The notes: generated by a model not told the origin, from the letters alone. Positions 1 through 4,483 are shown, counted from the first letter of the stretch. The stretch is DNA of 19,117 nt from an uncultured Eubacteriales bacterium (GCA_900540145.1 UQEW01000044.1:1-19117), one strand, 5' to 3'. Made by a program: numbers and translations.

Positions 1-146
1 TCTAAAAGCCTTATTGCCGGAAGGATTTTTCCGTCATTATATAAATTTTGAGCTTCTTCGGTCTTGGCATCGTAACCTTTGTCCTGGCAAGAAACTAATG
101 TAATCAAAGCTAAAATGCACGCAACAATTATTGCTGTTTTTTTCAT
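1..146 (-). CDS. Partial lipoprotein, 5' end only
   Basis: The first 48 codons of a minus-strand gene that runs off the left edge. The protein begins MKKTAIIVACILALITLVSC, a lipoprotein signal peptide with a lipobox (LVSC) whose Cys would be lipidated and anchor the protein on the outer face of the membrane. The mature part visible (residues 21-48) contains AQNLYNDGKILPAIRLL, which resembles the first helix of a TPR-like repeat, but too little is present to assign a family. The start is ATG at 146. Directly upstream, in place of a normal ribosome site, is a run of ten G on the coding strand. A sigma-A-like promoter lies at 198-226. Function unknown. Confidence 0.7.
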   Translation of the reverse strand, partial: MKKTAIIVACILALITLVSCQDKGYDAKTEEAQNLYNDGKILPAIRLL

Positions 147-150
147 CTAA

Positions 151-160
151 CCCCCCCCCC
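151..160 (-). promoter_or_regulatory. Ten-base poly-G tract in the ribosome-site position
   Basis: On the minus strand ten G residues lie four bases before the ATG at 146, where the Shine-Dalgarno sequence should be. A CCCC run sits just upstream on the same strand (171-177 region) and could pair with part of the G-run in the leader RNA. Homopolymeric tracts of this length are prone to slippage, so spacing or translation could vary between cells. It could also be a sequencing or assembly error. Confidence 0.45.
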
Positions 161-192
161 GCTTAAATTTTGGGGCGCGCTTATATCTCATG

Positions 193-222
193 TTTACATT
201 ATATAATTCATTAGTCTATAAG
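193..222 (+). promoter_or_regulatory. Candidate promoter for the XRE-type regulator
   Basis: TTTACA (193-198), an 18-base spacer and TATAAG (217-222) read rightward toward the regulator starting at 285. It overlaps the divergent lipoprotein promoter, so occupancy of one should affect the other. Moderate match to the sigma-A consensus. Confidence 0.4.
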
Positions 223-226
223 CCAA
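198..226 (-). promoter_or_regulatory. Candidate promoter for the partial lipoprotein gene
   Basis: On the minus strand TTGGCT (221-226), a 17-base spacer and a perfect TATAAT (198-203). The predicted start near 191 gives a leader of about 45 nt containing the C-run and the G-run. Confidence 0.5.
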
Positions 227-284
227 CAAAACAATTATTTTATAATCTTATCAGTACATATCTCATGAAAGGATAAGGTCTCTT

Positions 285-512
285 ATGGTTAAGTTAAATG
301 CCATTGGTCTGCTTGAAAAAAACGGTAAGACTAAATATTGGCTATATAAACAACTGGGTATGTCCTATCAAAATTTCAGTAAAATGATCAATAACGAAAC
401 AAAGTCCATCCGCTATGAAGTGATTGACATCATGTGCGATCTTTTTGAATGCACACCGAATGAATTGTTCATACGCGAAGCAGATGAAGCAGAAAGCAAT
501 AAAAAAGGATGA
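285..512 (+). CDS. Small XRE/Cro-type helix-turn-helix regulator
   Basis: A 75-residue protein made almost wholly of one Cro/CI-type DNA-binding domain of the short HTH_26 kind. The helix-turn-helix is seen as KTKYWLYKQLGMSYQNFSKM (about residues 15-34), followed by the hallmark end of such domains, IDIMCDLFECTPNELF (about 46-61). There is no partner domain, so it probably acts as a dimeric repressor of nearby promoters, possibly its own and that of the divergent lipoprotein, whose promoter overlaps the one in front of this gene. The ribosome site AAGGATAAGG lies six bases before ATG 285. A terminator hairpin follows directly at the stop codon. The target is not known. Confidence 0.8.
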   Translation: MVKLNAIGLLEKNGKTKYWLYKQLGMSYQNFSKMINNETKSIRYEVIDIMCDLFECTPNELFIREADEAESNKKG

Positions 513-540
513 GCGACGTCTGTCGTCCATCCTTTCTTCT
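507..540. terminator. Bidirectional terminator between convergent genes
   Basis: GGATG and CGAC pair with GTCG and CATCC across a short loop (507-532), with a two-base internal mismatch. A runs lie on the left and a T-rich stretch on the right. It separates the regulator (ending at 512) from the convergent lipoprotein (ending at 550). Confidence 0.55.
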
Positions 541-549
541 TGTCAGCTA

Positions 550-933
550 TTACTTAAACTGAATTTTTTCGAACTCATCAGCCAAGGCGGTGTCATCTGT
601 AATTATGACCATACCGTCATTTGTAGCTGCTGCCTGAATCGCACCGCTGCCATCTTCGATCGCTTCATACTCGTCTGACTGCTCATCAAACAAATATAGT
701 TCTACGGAGCCATCTTTATACTCTTTGCCGGCTTCCGCGCCTATAGTTTGGTAAAGGGTTTCCGTACCTTCTCCTAAGCCCAATTCTTCAGCTACTGCGT
801 CTACAGTTTTTTCAATTTTGACACCTTCCGTATCGTCGTCAGTCCCCGTATTGTTGTTATTATCATCTGAGCCACATGACACCAGCACAAGGCACAATAT
901 CAATGCTAAAAATGAAACTGTTAATTTCCTCAT
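550..933 (-). CDS. Small acidic lipoprotein
   Basis: A 127-residue protein with a clear lipoprotein signal peptide (residues 1-20, lipobox LVSC with Cys20), then a low-complexity linker rich in Asp and Asn (about 22-37), then an acidic domain of about 90 residues (about 38-127). It should be anchored outside the membrane through the linker. The C-terminal domain has alternating short strands (VELYLFDEQ, DGMVIITDDTAL), but I recognise no family and see no catalytic motif. ATG 933 is preceded by a strong site, AGGAGG, at good spacing, and a candidate promoter sits at 979-1007. It appears to be a single-gene unit. Function unknown; extracellular binding or sensing is only a guess. Confidence 0.8.
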   Translation of the reverse strand: MRKLTVSFLALILCLVLVSCGSDDNNNNTGTDDDTEGVKIEKTVDAVAEELGLGEGTETLYQTIGAEAGKEYKDGSVELYLFDEQSDEYEAIEDGSGAIQAAATNDGMVIITDDTALADEFEKIQFK

Positions 934-978
934 TTCTCCTCCTATCGATATAAAAGTAATCTTTAAATATCTCTATTT

Positions 979-1007
979 AATATACCTTTTCATCTTGTAT
1001 TTTGCAA
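979..1007 (-). promoter_or_regulatory. Candidate promoter for the acidic lipoprotein
   Basis: Minus strand TTGCAA (1002-1007), a 17-base spacer and TATATT (979-984). The predicted start near 972 gives a leader of about 40 nt. Confidence 0.45.
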
Positions 1008-1056
1008 AAGAACTAATTTTTTATACGTCTTCCTACTATCCATGCCAAAATGCCTC

Positions 1057-1089
1057 AAAAAATCCGCATAAGGCTTTTGCCCTATGCGG
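1057..1089 (-). terminator. Terminator of toxin-like mRNA, locus A
   Basis: Minus-strand hairpin with arms at 1064-1070 and 1083-1089 plus an inner GGC/GCC stem around an AAAA loop, followed by six T (1062-1057). In copy B one arm base differs but still forms a G-U pair only when read on this strand, which supports minus-strand transcription. Confidence 0.75.
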
Positions 1090-1108
1090 AAAAGTTTGAT
1101 TTTTAATG

Positions 1109-1137
1109 TTGAAATTTGTAGTCTGACGTGATATATT
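1109..1137 (+). promoter_or_regulatory. Promoter of antisense RNA, locus A
   Basis: TTGAAA (1109-1114), exactly 17 bases, TATATT (1132-1137). The same arrangement is kept at 4228-4256 and 3858-3886. The start is expected near 1140-1144. Confidence 0.7.
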
Positions 1138-1140
1138 AAG

Positions 1141-1223
1141 GTCAAGAGGAAGTCGATGAAAACGACTAACCATTATGGACTAATAATCGTCACTGGTTTC
1201 AAGCAGAGTGGCGATTATTTTTT
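1141..1223 (+). ncRNA. Candidate antisense antitoxin RNA, locus A
   Basis: A predicted RNA of about 80 nt read from the promoter at 1109-1137. It has a first hairpin (AGTCG 1151-1155 with CGACT 1163-1167, seven-base loop) and ends at a Rho-independent terminator (stem 1182-1194 with 1207-1219, then T6 at 1218-1223). Its last 25 bases overlap the 3' end of the toxin-like ORF, and the rest is antisense to its 3' untranslated region. This is the converging-transcript layout of txpA/RatA and bsrG/SR4. Both hairpins are rebuilt by compensatory changes in locus B. The RNA is inferred, not measured. Confidence 0.65.
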
Positions 1224-1273
1224 ATGTAAAATGTTATTCTTAACTTACCAAAGGTAATCGTTATTCTTAACAT
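1199..1273 (-). CDS. Cationic beta-hairpin-like peptide, candidate type I toxin A
   Basis: A 24-codon ORF, too short for usual gene callers. The peptide begins MLRITITFGKLRITFYIK and ends NNRHSA. Hydrophobic residues alternate with Arg, Thr and Lys in two segments around a Gly-Lys turn, which suggests an amphipathic beta-hairpin with strong positive charge rather than the membrane helix usual in type I toxins. GGAAGGTGGT lies five bases before ATG 1273. Comparison with the 19-residue copy at 4332-4391 shows eight synonymous codon changes and four replacements (two Leu/Ile, one Phe/Ile, one Gly/Lys), so the peptide is under selection. The 3' end overlaps an antisense RNA. I do not recognise the family. 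Toxicity is inferred from gene architecture only. Confidence 0.7.
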   Translation of the reverse strand: MLRITITFGKLRITFYIKNNRHSA

Positions 1274-1280
1274 CCTTACC

Positions 1281-1321
1281 ACCTTCCTTCAATCCAAAAT
1301 CCCTTTTGAATTACGGAAGGT
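1281..1321 (-). promoter_or_regulatory. Leader hairpin hiding the ribosome site, locus A
   Basis: In the minus-strand RNA ACCTTCC (1315-1321) pairs perfectly with GGAAGGT (1281-1287), which contains the ribosome site. The stem continues inward through TTCAAAA/TTTTGGA to a GGGA loop. The same structure exists at 4398-4438. It should keep the peptide untranslated unless opened, as in several type I toxin messages. Confidence 0.7.
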
Positions 1322-1353
1322 CAGCCACTTTCACTTGTCCTCTTGACAGTTAT

Positions 1354-1362
1354 ATTATATCA
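1354..1362 (-). promoter_or_regulatory. Extended -10 promoter of toxin-like mRNA, locus A
   Basis: TGATATAAT on the minus strand (a TGn extended -10). At the -35 position only a weak TGGTAA is seen, and copy B has TGGTAT there. The start is expected near 1347, so the message begins GUCAAGAGGA. Confidence 0.65.
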
Positions 1363-1386
1363 GCTTTGAGGTATATTTACCATCGT

Positions 1387-2010
1387 TTATTTCAGCTCAG
1401 AATCTATAGCGATAATACTGAAATTATAGCTTTCAATTGTCAAAACATATGATCTGCCCGTAACAGTATCCCATGTATAGTAATCATCGTCACTATAACT
1501 CGGCGCTCCTAACCCAGATACTTTATTTAATTTCTTTTTTACTTTTTCTATCATCTTTATCTTCCTATCATGATCAGAATCCAAATCATCTGAAATCCAT
1601 ACGGTCCAGCTTATATATTCCACATTTCCATAATTGTCATAACCCATTGTCAGAGTACCATTTATTCCTGCAAAATTTATATTATCATAAAAATTATATT
1701 CCGTATCATATAAATCGTCTACATCATCTGGTTCTCCAAAAGTTGAATGCACTTCTTCCATGGACATCCCATATGACACTTTATCAAAAATGTTGTTATT
1801 ATTTAAAATGACTATAAATGCAACCGCCAATAATAAAACGATTAATCCTCCTAAGGCAATTGCCTTCTTTGTCTTAAATAGCTTAAAAACATTCTTTTGT
1901 ATATGCTTTTCATGAGCTAATTTTTTCTCATTTTTAACTAAGCACCCACAATATGGGCAAACGGCAGCCTCATCGAGGATTTCTTTTCCACAATGGCTAC
2001 AATACTTCAT
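1387..2010 (-). CDS. Zinc-ribbon membrane protein with SmpA-like C-domain
   Basis: A 207-residue protein. Residues 1-25 form a zinc ribbon (Cys4, Cys7, Cys18, Cys21, with the spacing CSHCG and CPYCG). One membrane helix follows at about 48-70, then an outer domain with the motif YGMSMEEVHSTFGEPD (about 80-95), typical of the SmpA/BLIP-like fold found in many Gram-positive surface proteins. The ribbon would face the cytoplasm and the C-domain the outside. I chose ATG 2010 because GAGGAGG lies in front of it at the right distance; an upstream GTG would fall inside that site. The gene is directly behind its zinc-ribbon neighbour (19 bases) and is probably co-transcribed. Function unknown. Confidence 0.75.
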   Translation of the reverse strand: MKYCSHCGKEILDEAAVCPYCGCLVKNEKKLAHEKHIQKNVFKLFKTKKAIALGGLIVLLLAVAFIVILNNNNIFDKVSYGMSMEEVHSTFGEPDDVDDLYDTEYNFYDNINFAGINGTLTMGYDNYGNVEYISWTVWISDDLDSDHDRKIKMIEKVKKKLNKVSGLGAPSYSDDDYYTWDTVTGRSYVLTIESYNFSIIAIDSELK

Positions 2011-2029
2011 TTTACAACACCTCCTCACA

Positions 2030-3163
2030 CTAAATATATACTATAGCATTCATCATTGCTGATATTATGGTAATAATAATCCACAGCCCTAGACCTACCC
2101 CTACTCCAATCAATGCCCATTTTCCTACCGCATTTGCCTTCTTAGGCTCTTCGTCTTTCAATAACAGATATAGTATTAGCCCAACAATAGGAATAAAAAA
2201 AGATAAAATATTTAAACCTGTGGACGGTGTATCCTTTCTTGTAATTCTTTTTAAATCATTCCCAGCTACAGCACAACCACAATTAGGGCATATGACTGCT
2301 TCATCAAATATTTCCTTACCACAATGACTACAATATTTCATCTTTTGTTCCTTTCTTACCATCTTAATGTTATTTGCTTTTTCTTCAGTACGATCAGTGT
2401 ATTTAATGTCTGCCTCATCGGAGGGTCTCTTCAATATGTTTTCGTTATCACTATCAATTTGGACGAGCAGTCCGTTTTTCATCTGCGTAACGGAAATATA
2501 TGAAATTATTACAAGCAAAGTACTCATAATTAGGGGATTTATGGTAGTTATTACCATTGATATAGAACCATTCATCACATTTTTATATAAAATAGATCCA
2601 GTCAAGCACAAAATAATTGTGATCATAAGAGAAATTAAACATATAACTAATCTTTCTTTGTTTTTGTTTTTTACATATTTTTTCTTTATTGATGTCACTA
2701 AATTATTCAAGATCCAAAGACATGTAATAATTCTTGTAAGCAATATCATCACAATATAAACAAAGGTAAAGGTAAATTCTTTTACCCAACCTTCAGCAAA
2801 CGTGGAACCATGTTTAAAATAGTACTCTGTCATGCACCATAAGATAAATGACACATCATAATCGCTAAATATTGTTACTATGTAAAATGTATATATAGCC
2901 AACATGGCGACACATATAAAAACGCTACATTTTTTTATCCACAATTCGTTTTTTTTGCGCAACCTAAATACGCCCATTATCAAAACACAAATACCCATCG
3001 GAAGTTCTATAAAATCAGTCATATAAATTATAGAATTATATTTCAATAATTCCATTAACTTGATCCAGCCAAATAAAAAAATAATCCCACCACACATCAA
3101 ACAAAAATACGCTGTGTTTTCTCTTTGCAACATTTTGTTCTCCAATCCATTAGTTATATTCAT
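2030..3163 (-). CDS. Multi-pass membrane protein fused to a zinc-ribbon unit
   Basis: A 377-residue protein in two parts. Residues 1 to about 230 carry about six hydrophobic helices (near 15-35, 48-65, 77-97, 125-150, 170-192, 200-225) with no recognised motif. After a charged linker comes a zinc ribbon (Cys278, Cys281, Cys292, Cys295) and two more helices (about 313-330 and 345-372), a module often found as a separate small protein. The ribbon begins at an internal ATG (2341) preceded by AAGGA, so a second product of 103 residues may be made. ATG 3163 was chosen for its AGAGGA site six bases away; an upstream TTG at 3190 is less likely. Function unknown. Confidence 0.7.
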   Translation of the reverse strand: MNITNGLENKMLQRENTAYFCLMCGGIIFLFGWIKLMELLKYNSIIYMTDFIELPMGICVLIMGVFRLRKKNELWIKKCSVFICVAMLAIYTFYIVTIFSDYDVSFILWCMTEYYFKHGSTFAEGWVKEFTFTFVYIVMILLTRIITCLWILNNLVTSIKKKYVKNKNKERLVICLISLMITIILCLTGSILYKNVMNGSISMVITTINPLIMSTLLVIISYISVTQMKNGLLVQIDSDNENILKRPSDEADIKYTDRTEEKANNIKMVRKEQKMKYCSHCGKEIFDEAVICPNCGCAVAGNDLKRITRKDTPSTGLNILSFFIPIVGLILYLLLKDEEPKKANAVGKWALIGVGVGLGLWIIITIISAMMNAIVYI

Positions 3164-3201
3164 ATTGATTCCTCTTTTCCTCCAGCACAAATGGTAAAAC
3201 C

Positions 3202-3444
3202 CTATTTTTTCATTTTAATGTAAAGATTATGTCTGCTCTTTCCAGTTCCATATTTTACTACTGACTTTACTTTTCCATCAGTAACCTCTTTGGAAAAAAG
3301 CTTTCCAAAAGTAGTTCTTTCTCCTTTGCTCCAACTTTCCCATTCATGTAATGGGAATAAAGACTTTACTTCAAAGGAAACATTGTATTCTATGTCTGTT
3401 TCAATAACTCGCTTTGCTCGCTCCAGACATTGCTTGTAGTCCAT
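3202..3444 (-). CDS. DUF1413-like small protein
   Basis: An 80-residue cytoplasmic protein. The segment FEVKSLFPLHEWESWSKGER followed by a stretch of GKLFSKEV type matches my memory of the DUF1413 family (LF...W...GER...GKLF), which has no known activity. The protein is basic toward its C terminus (KSVVKYGTGKSRHNLYIKMKK region), so nucleic-acid contact is possible but not shown. GGAGAG lies seven bases before ATG 3444. It is divergent from a ribbon-helix-helix gene 100 bases away, with a repeated motif between them, and is followed after 38 bases by the membrane protein gene. A regulator/effector pair is a reasonable guess only. Confidence 0.65.
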   Translation of the reverse strand: MDYKQCLERAKRVIETDIEYNVSFEVKSLFPLHEWESWSKGERTTFGKLFSKEVTDGKVKSVVKYGTGKSRHNLYIKMKK

Positions 3445-3483
3445 TTAACATCTCTCCTTTTATATTCATTTTTAAATATCAAA

Positions 3484-3519
3484 TATTGAATACATACAAA
3501 TTGTAACATATTGAATACA
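3484..3519. promoter_or_regulatory. Direct repeats in the divergent spacer, possible operator
   Basis: TATTGAATACA occurs perfectly at 3484-3494 and 3509-3519, 25 bases apart, between the DUF1413-like gene and the ribbon-helix-helix gene. Ribbon-helix-helix proteins bind short tandem sites and commonly repress their own promoter. No strong promoter consensus could be placed on either strand here. Confidence 0.4.
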
Positions 3520-3544
3520 ATGATGTAAAGGGAGGATTTGACCA

Positions 3545-3712
3545 ATGGCAAAATTTATTCCACAGAAACAAGATAAGGAAGTCATATCTATCCGCCTTCC
3601 GGTAGATTTACTTAAGGAAATAGATGAAAATGCTACTAAAGCTGATATAAGCAGAAATGAATTTATAAATCAATGCATTATTTTTGCTTTACAAAATATC
3701 GAACATGAATAA
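3545..3712 (+). CDS. Ribbon-helix-helix (CopG/Arc-type) DNA-binding protein
   Basis: A 55-residue protein beginning MAKFIPQKQDKEVISIRLPV. The strand EVISIRLPVDLL (about 12-23) is the DNA-binding ribbon, and two helices follow (about 22-33 and 38-52) with the usual SRNEFINQ motif at the second helix start. Such proteins act as dimers on operators and are frequent antitoxins or plasmid and accessory-region regulators. GGGAGG lies nine bases before ATG 3545. A strong terminator follows at 3717-3755. The divergent neighbour is a DUF1413-like gene, with two direct repeats between them. No toxin-family gene is adjacent on the same strand. Confidence 0.8.
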   Translation: MAKFIPQKQDKEVISIRLPVDLLKEIDENATKADISRNEFINQCIIFALQNIEHE

Positions 3713-3716
3713 AAGA

Positions 3717-3755
3717 AAGAAGAGGGAAGTTCAAAAGTTCTTCCCCTTCTTTTTT
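3717..3755. terminator. Bidirectional terminator, RHH gene and toxin-like locus C
   Basis: A 12-bp stem (3717-3729 with 3740-3751, one bulged A) with T6 on the right (3750-3755) and a T-rich tract on the minus-strand side. It ends the ribbon-helix-helix transcript and is the first clear terminator for the minus-strand message of locus C. Confidence 0.75.
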
Positions 3756-3857
3756 GTATCTAATTTGTATCAAGTATCTCAAGTTTGCTTGTCGGGTTCT
3801 TATGTTCACGAACTATATTGTATTGAGATTTTCTTTCAATAGATTTGGTACTTCATG

Positions 3858-3886
3858 TTGAGTTTTGTAATTTTTTACGCTATATT
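3858..3886 (+). promoter_or_regulatory. Promoter of antisense RNA, locus C
   Basis: TTGAGT (3858-3863), exactly 17 bases, TATATT (3881-3886). The sequences ATGTTGA in front and TATATTAA just after match the promoters at loci A and B. Confidence 0.6.
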
Positions 3887-3889
3887 AAA

Positions 3890-3985
3890 GCCAAGAGTAA
3901 GCCATGTGGCGAACTCTCTAGTCAATTTTTTAAAAGGTTTATTTAAATAACCGCATTAGGTTTCAACCTTCACGGTTATTTACTT
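3890..3985 (+). ncRNA. Candidate antisense antitoxin RNA, locus C
   Basis: A predicted RNA of about 95 nt. It starts with a sequence related to the loci A and B starts (AGCCAAGAG) and ends at a hairpin (AAATAACCG 3945-3953 with CGGTTATTT 3973-3981). The T-tract after it is weak (TTTACTTCTTG), so termination may be leaky or may need the stem alone. It overlaps the last codons of the hydrophobic peptide at 3980-4054 and is antisense to its 3' region. Confidence 0.5.
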
Positions 3986-4054
3986 CTTGTGGTTATCCCA
4001 TCTGATAAACCCCATAATCATAAGTACGATTACGATGATTTCATAATCAGACAT
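3980..4054 (-). CDS. Hydrophobic holin-like peptide, candidate type I toxin C
   Basis: A 24-codon ORF, too short for standard callers. The peptide begins MSDYEIIVIVLMIMGF and ends IRWDNHKK: a short polar start, one membrane helix (about 6-17) and a basic tail. The MSxYE start followed by a single helix and a Lys-rich end is the pattern of TxpA-like and Hol_Tox (PF16935) type I toxins, which insert in the membrane. Its leader sequence and both promoters are homologous to those of loci A and B, but the peptide is not. The ribosome site is weak (GGAAAG, eight bases from ATG 4054). A 5' CCAAGA can pair with UCUUGG in the 3' region. Toxicity is inferred. Confidence 0.65.
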   Translation of the reverse strand: MSDYEIIVIVLMIMGFIRWDNHKK

Positions 4055-4108
4055 CGGATTTCTTTCCGAAAGTCAACCGCTCTTATGGCCTATTTTCTTG
4101 GATGTTAT

Positions 4109-4117
4109 ATTACATCA
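4109..4117 (-). promoter_or_regulatory. Extended -10 promoter of toxin-like mRNA, locus C
   Basis: TGATGTAAT on the minus strand, aligning with TGATATAAT of loci A and B along with the flanking bases (ATAAC after it). The start is expected near 4102. Confidence 0.5.
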
Positions 4118-4176
4118 ACTTTAAGACTTATGTTCTATTATTTTTTATCATCCTATATTCCAGCTTTAATATTAGG

Positions 4177-4208
4177 AAAAATCCACATAAGGCTTTTGCC
4201 CTATGCGG
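4177..4208 (-). terminator. Terminator of toxin-like mRNA, locus B
   Basis: Hairpin 4183-4208 with an AAAA loop followed by five T on the minus strand. Two positions are G-U pairs in this orientation and would be A-C mismatches in the other, which supports minus-strand transcription. Confidence 0.7.
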
Positions 4209-4227
4209 AAAAGTTTGATTTTTTATG

Positions 4228-4256
4228 TTGAATTCTGTGGTCTGCTGTGCTATATT
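4228..4256 (+). promoter_or_regulatory. Promoter of antisense RNA, locus B
   Basis: TTGAAT (4228-4233), exactly 17 bases, TATATT (4251-4256). Start expected near 4259-4263. Confidence 0.65.
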
Positions 4257-4259
4257 AAG

Positions 4260-4341
4260 GTCAAGAGGAAAACCGCTAAAAACGGTTAACCTGTGCAGTT
4301 AAAATAACCGCTTAGGGTTCAAGCAGAGCGGTTATTTTTTT
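4260..4341 (+). ncRNA. Candidate antisense antitoxin RNA, locus B
   Basis: About 82 nt. First hairpin AACCG (4271-4275) with CGGTT (4283-4287); terminal hairpin of ten perfect pairs (4303-4312 with 4327-4336) followed by T7 (4335-4341). Compared with locus A both stems have changed on both sides and remain paired, while the stretch GGTTCAAGCAGAG in the terminal loop is nearly unchanged and may be the recognition loop. It overlaps the last codons of the peptide gene at 4332-4391. Confidence 0.65.
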
Positions 4342-4391
4342 ATGTAAATCGTGATACGGATTTTCTTAAATGTAATGGTAATCCTTATCAT
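4332..4391 (-). CDS. Cationic beta-hairpin-like peptide, candidate type I toxin B
   Basis: A 19-codon ORF encoding MIRITITFKKIRITIYIKK. It pairs closely with the peptide at 1199-1273 but stops five residues earlier, because the A-run near its end is one base longer (seven instead of six), which puts TAA in frame. The alternating hydrophobic and Thr/Arg/Lys pattern is kept with Ile in place of Leu and Phe. The ribosome site GGAAGGTGGT is present and sequestered by the leader hairpin at 4398-4438. There is no in-frame extension upstream. The selection pattern (eight synonymous codon changes) is the main reason to call it a gene. Family unknown to me. Confidence 0.7.
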   Translation of the reverse strand: MIRITITFKKIRITIYIKK

Positions 4392-4397
4392 TTTACC

Positions 4398-4438
4398 ACC
4401 TTCCTTCAATCCAAAATCCCTTTTGAATTTCGGAAGGT
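4398..4438 (-). promoter_or_regulatory. Leader hairpin hiding the ribosome site, locus B
   Basis: ACCTTCC (4432-4438) pairs with GGAAGGT (4398-4404) in the minus-strand RNA, continuing through an inner stem to a GGGA loop. Nearly identical to locus A, in contrast to the diverged ORF third positions. Confidence 0.7.
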
Positions 4439-4474
4439 TAACCGCTTTTATGAGCTTGTCCTCTTGACAGTTAT

Positions 4475-4483
4475 ATTATATCA
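4475..4483 (-). promoter_or_regulatory. Extended -10 promoter of toxin-like mRNA, locus B
   Basis: TGATATAAT with weak TGGTAT 17 bases upstream. The predicted start near 4468 gives a message starting GUCAAGAGGA, the same first bases as the opposing antisense RNA. Confidence 0.65.

Larger units (their letters stand above)
1057..1362 (-). repeat. Repeat copy A: complete type I TA-like locus
   Basis: About 305 bases homologous, in the same orientation, to 4177-4483. Identity is highest in the promoters, the leader hairpin around the ribosome site and the 3' terminator, and lower in the small ORF and the antisense hairpins, where changes are synonymous or compensatory. It is immediately downstream of the zinc-ribbon gene ending at 1387, with no terminator seen between, so read-through into it is possible. 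Confidence 0.85.
4177..4483 (-). repeat. Repeat copy B: complete type I TA-like locus
   Basis: A direct repeat of 1057-1362, about 3.1 kb apart. All signals of copy A are present in the same order and spacing. It lies just upstream of locus C on the same strand and just downstream of the tRNA-Thr region. Confidence 0.85.

Noticed and set aside
3484..3519. Short direct repeats as the start of a CRISPR array
   Set aside because: Only two 11-base repeats with a 14-base gap; no longer repeats, leader or cas genes are in the window.
3989..4231. Plus-strand 80-codon reading frame
   Set aside because: It crosses the toxin-like ORF C, its promoter and the terminator of locus B on the opposite strand, and has no ribosome site.
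1057..4483. The 300-base repeats as a miniature transposable element
   Set aside because: The inverted ends GTCAAGAGGA suggest terminal repeats, but they coincide with predicted transcript starts inside the repeat, promoters lie outside them, and no target-site duplication was seen. Codon-level selection fits genes better. Transfer as a unit is still possible.
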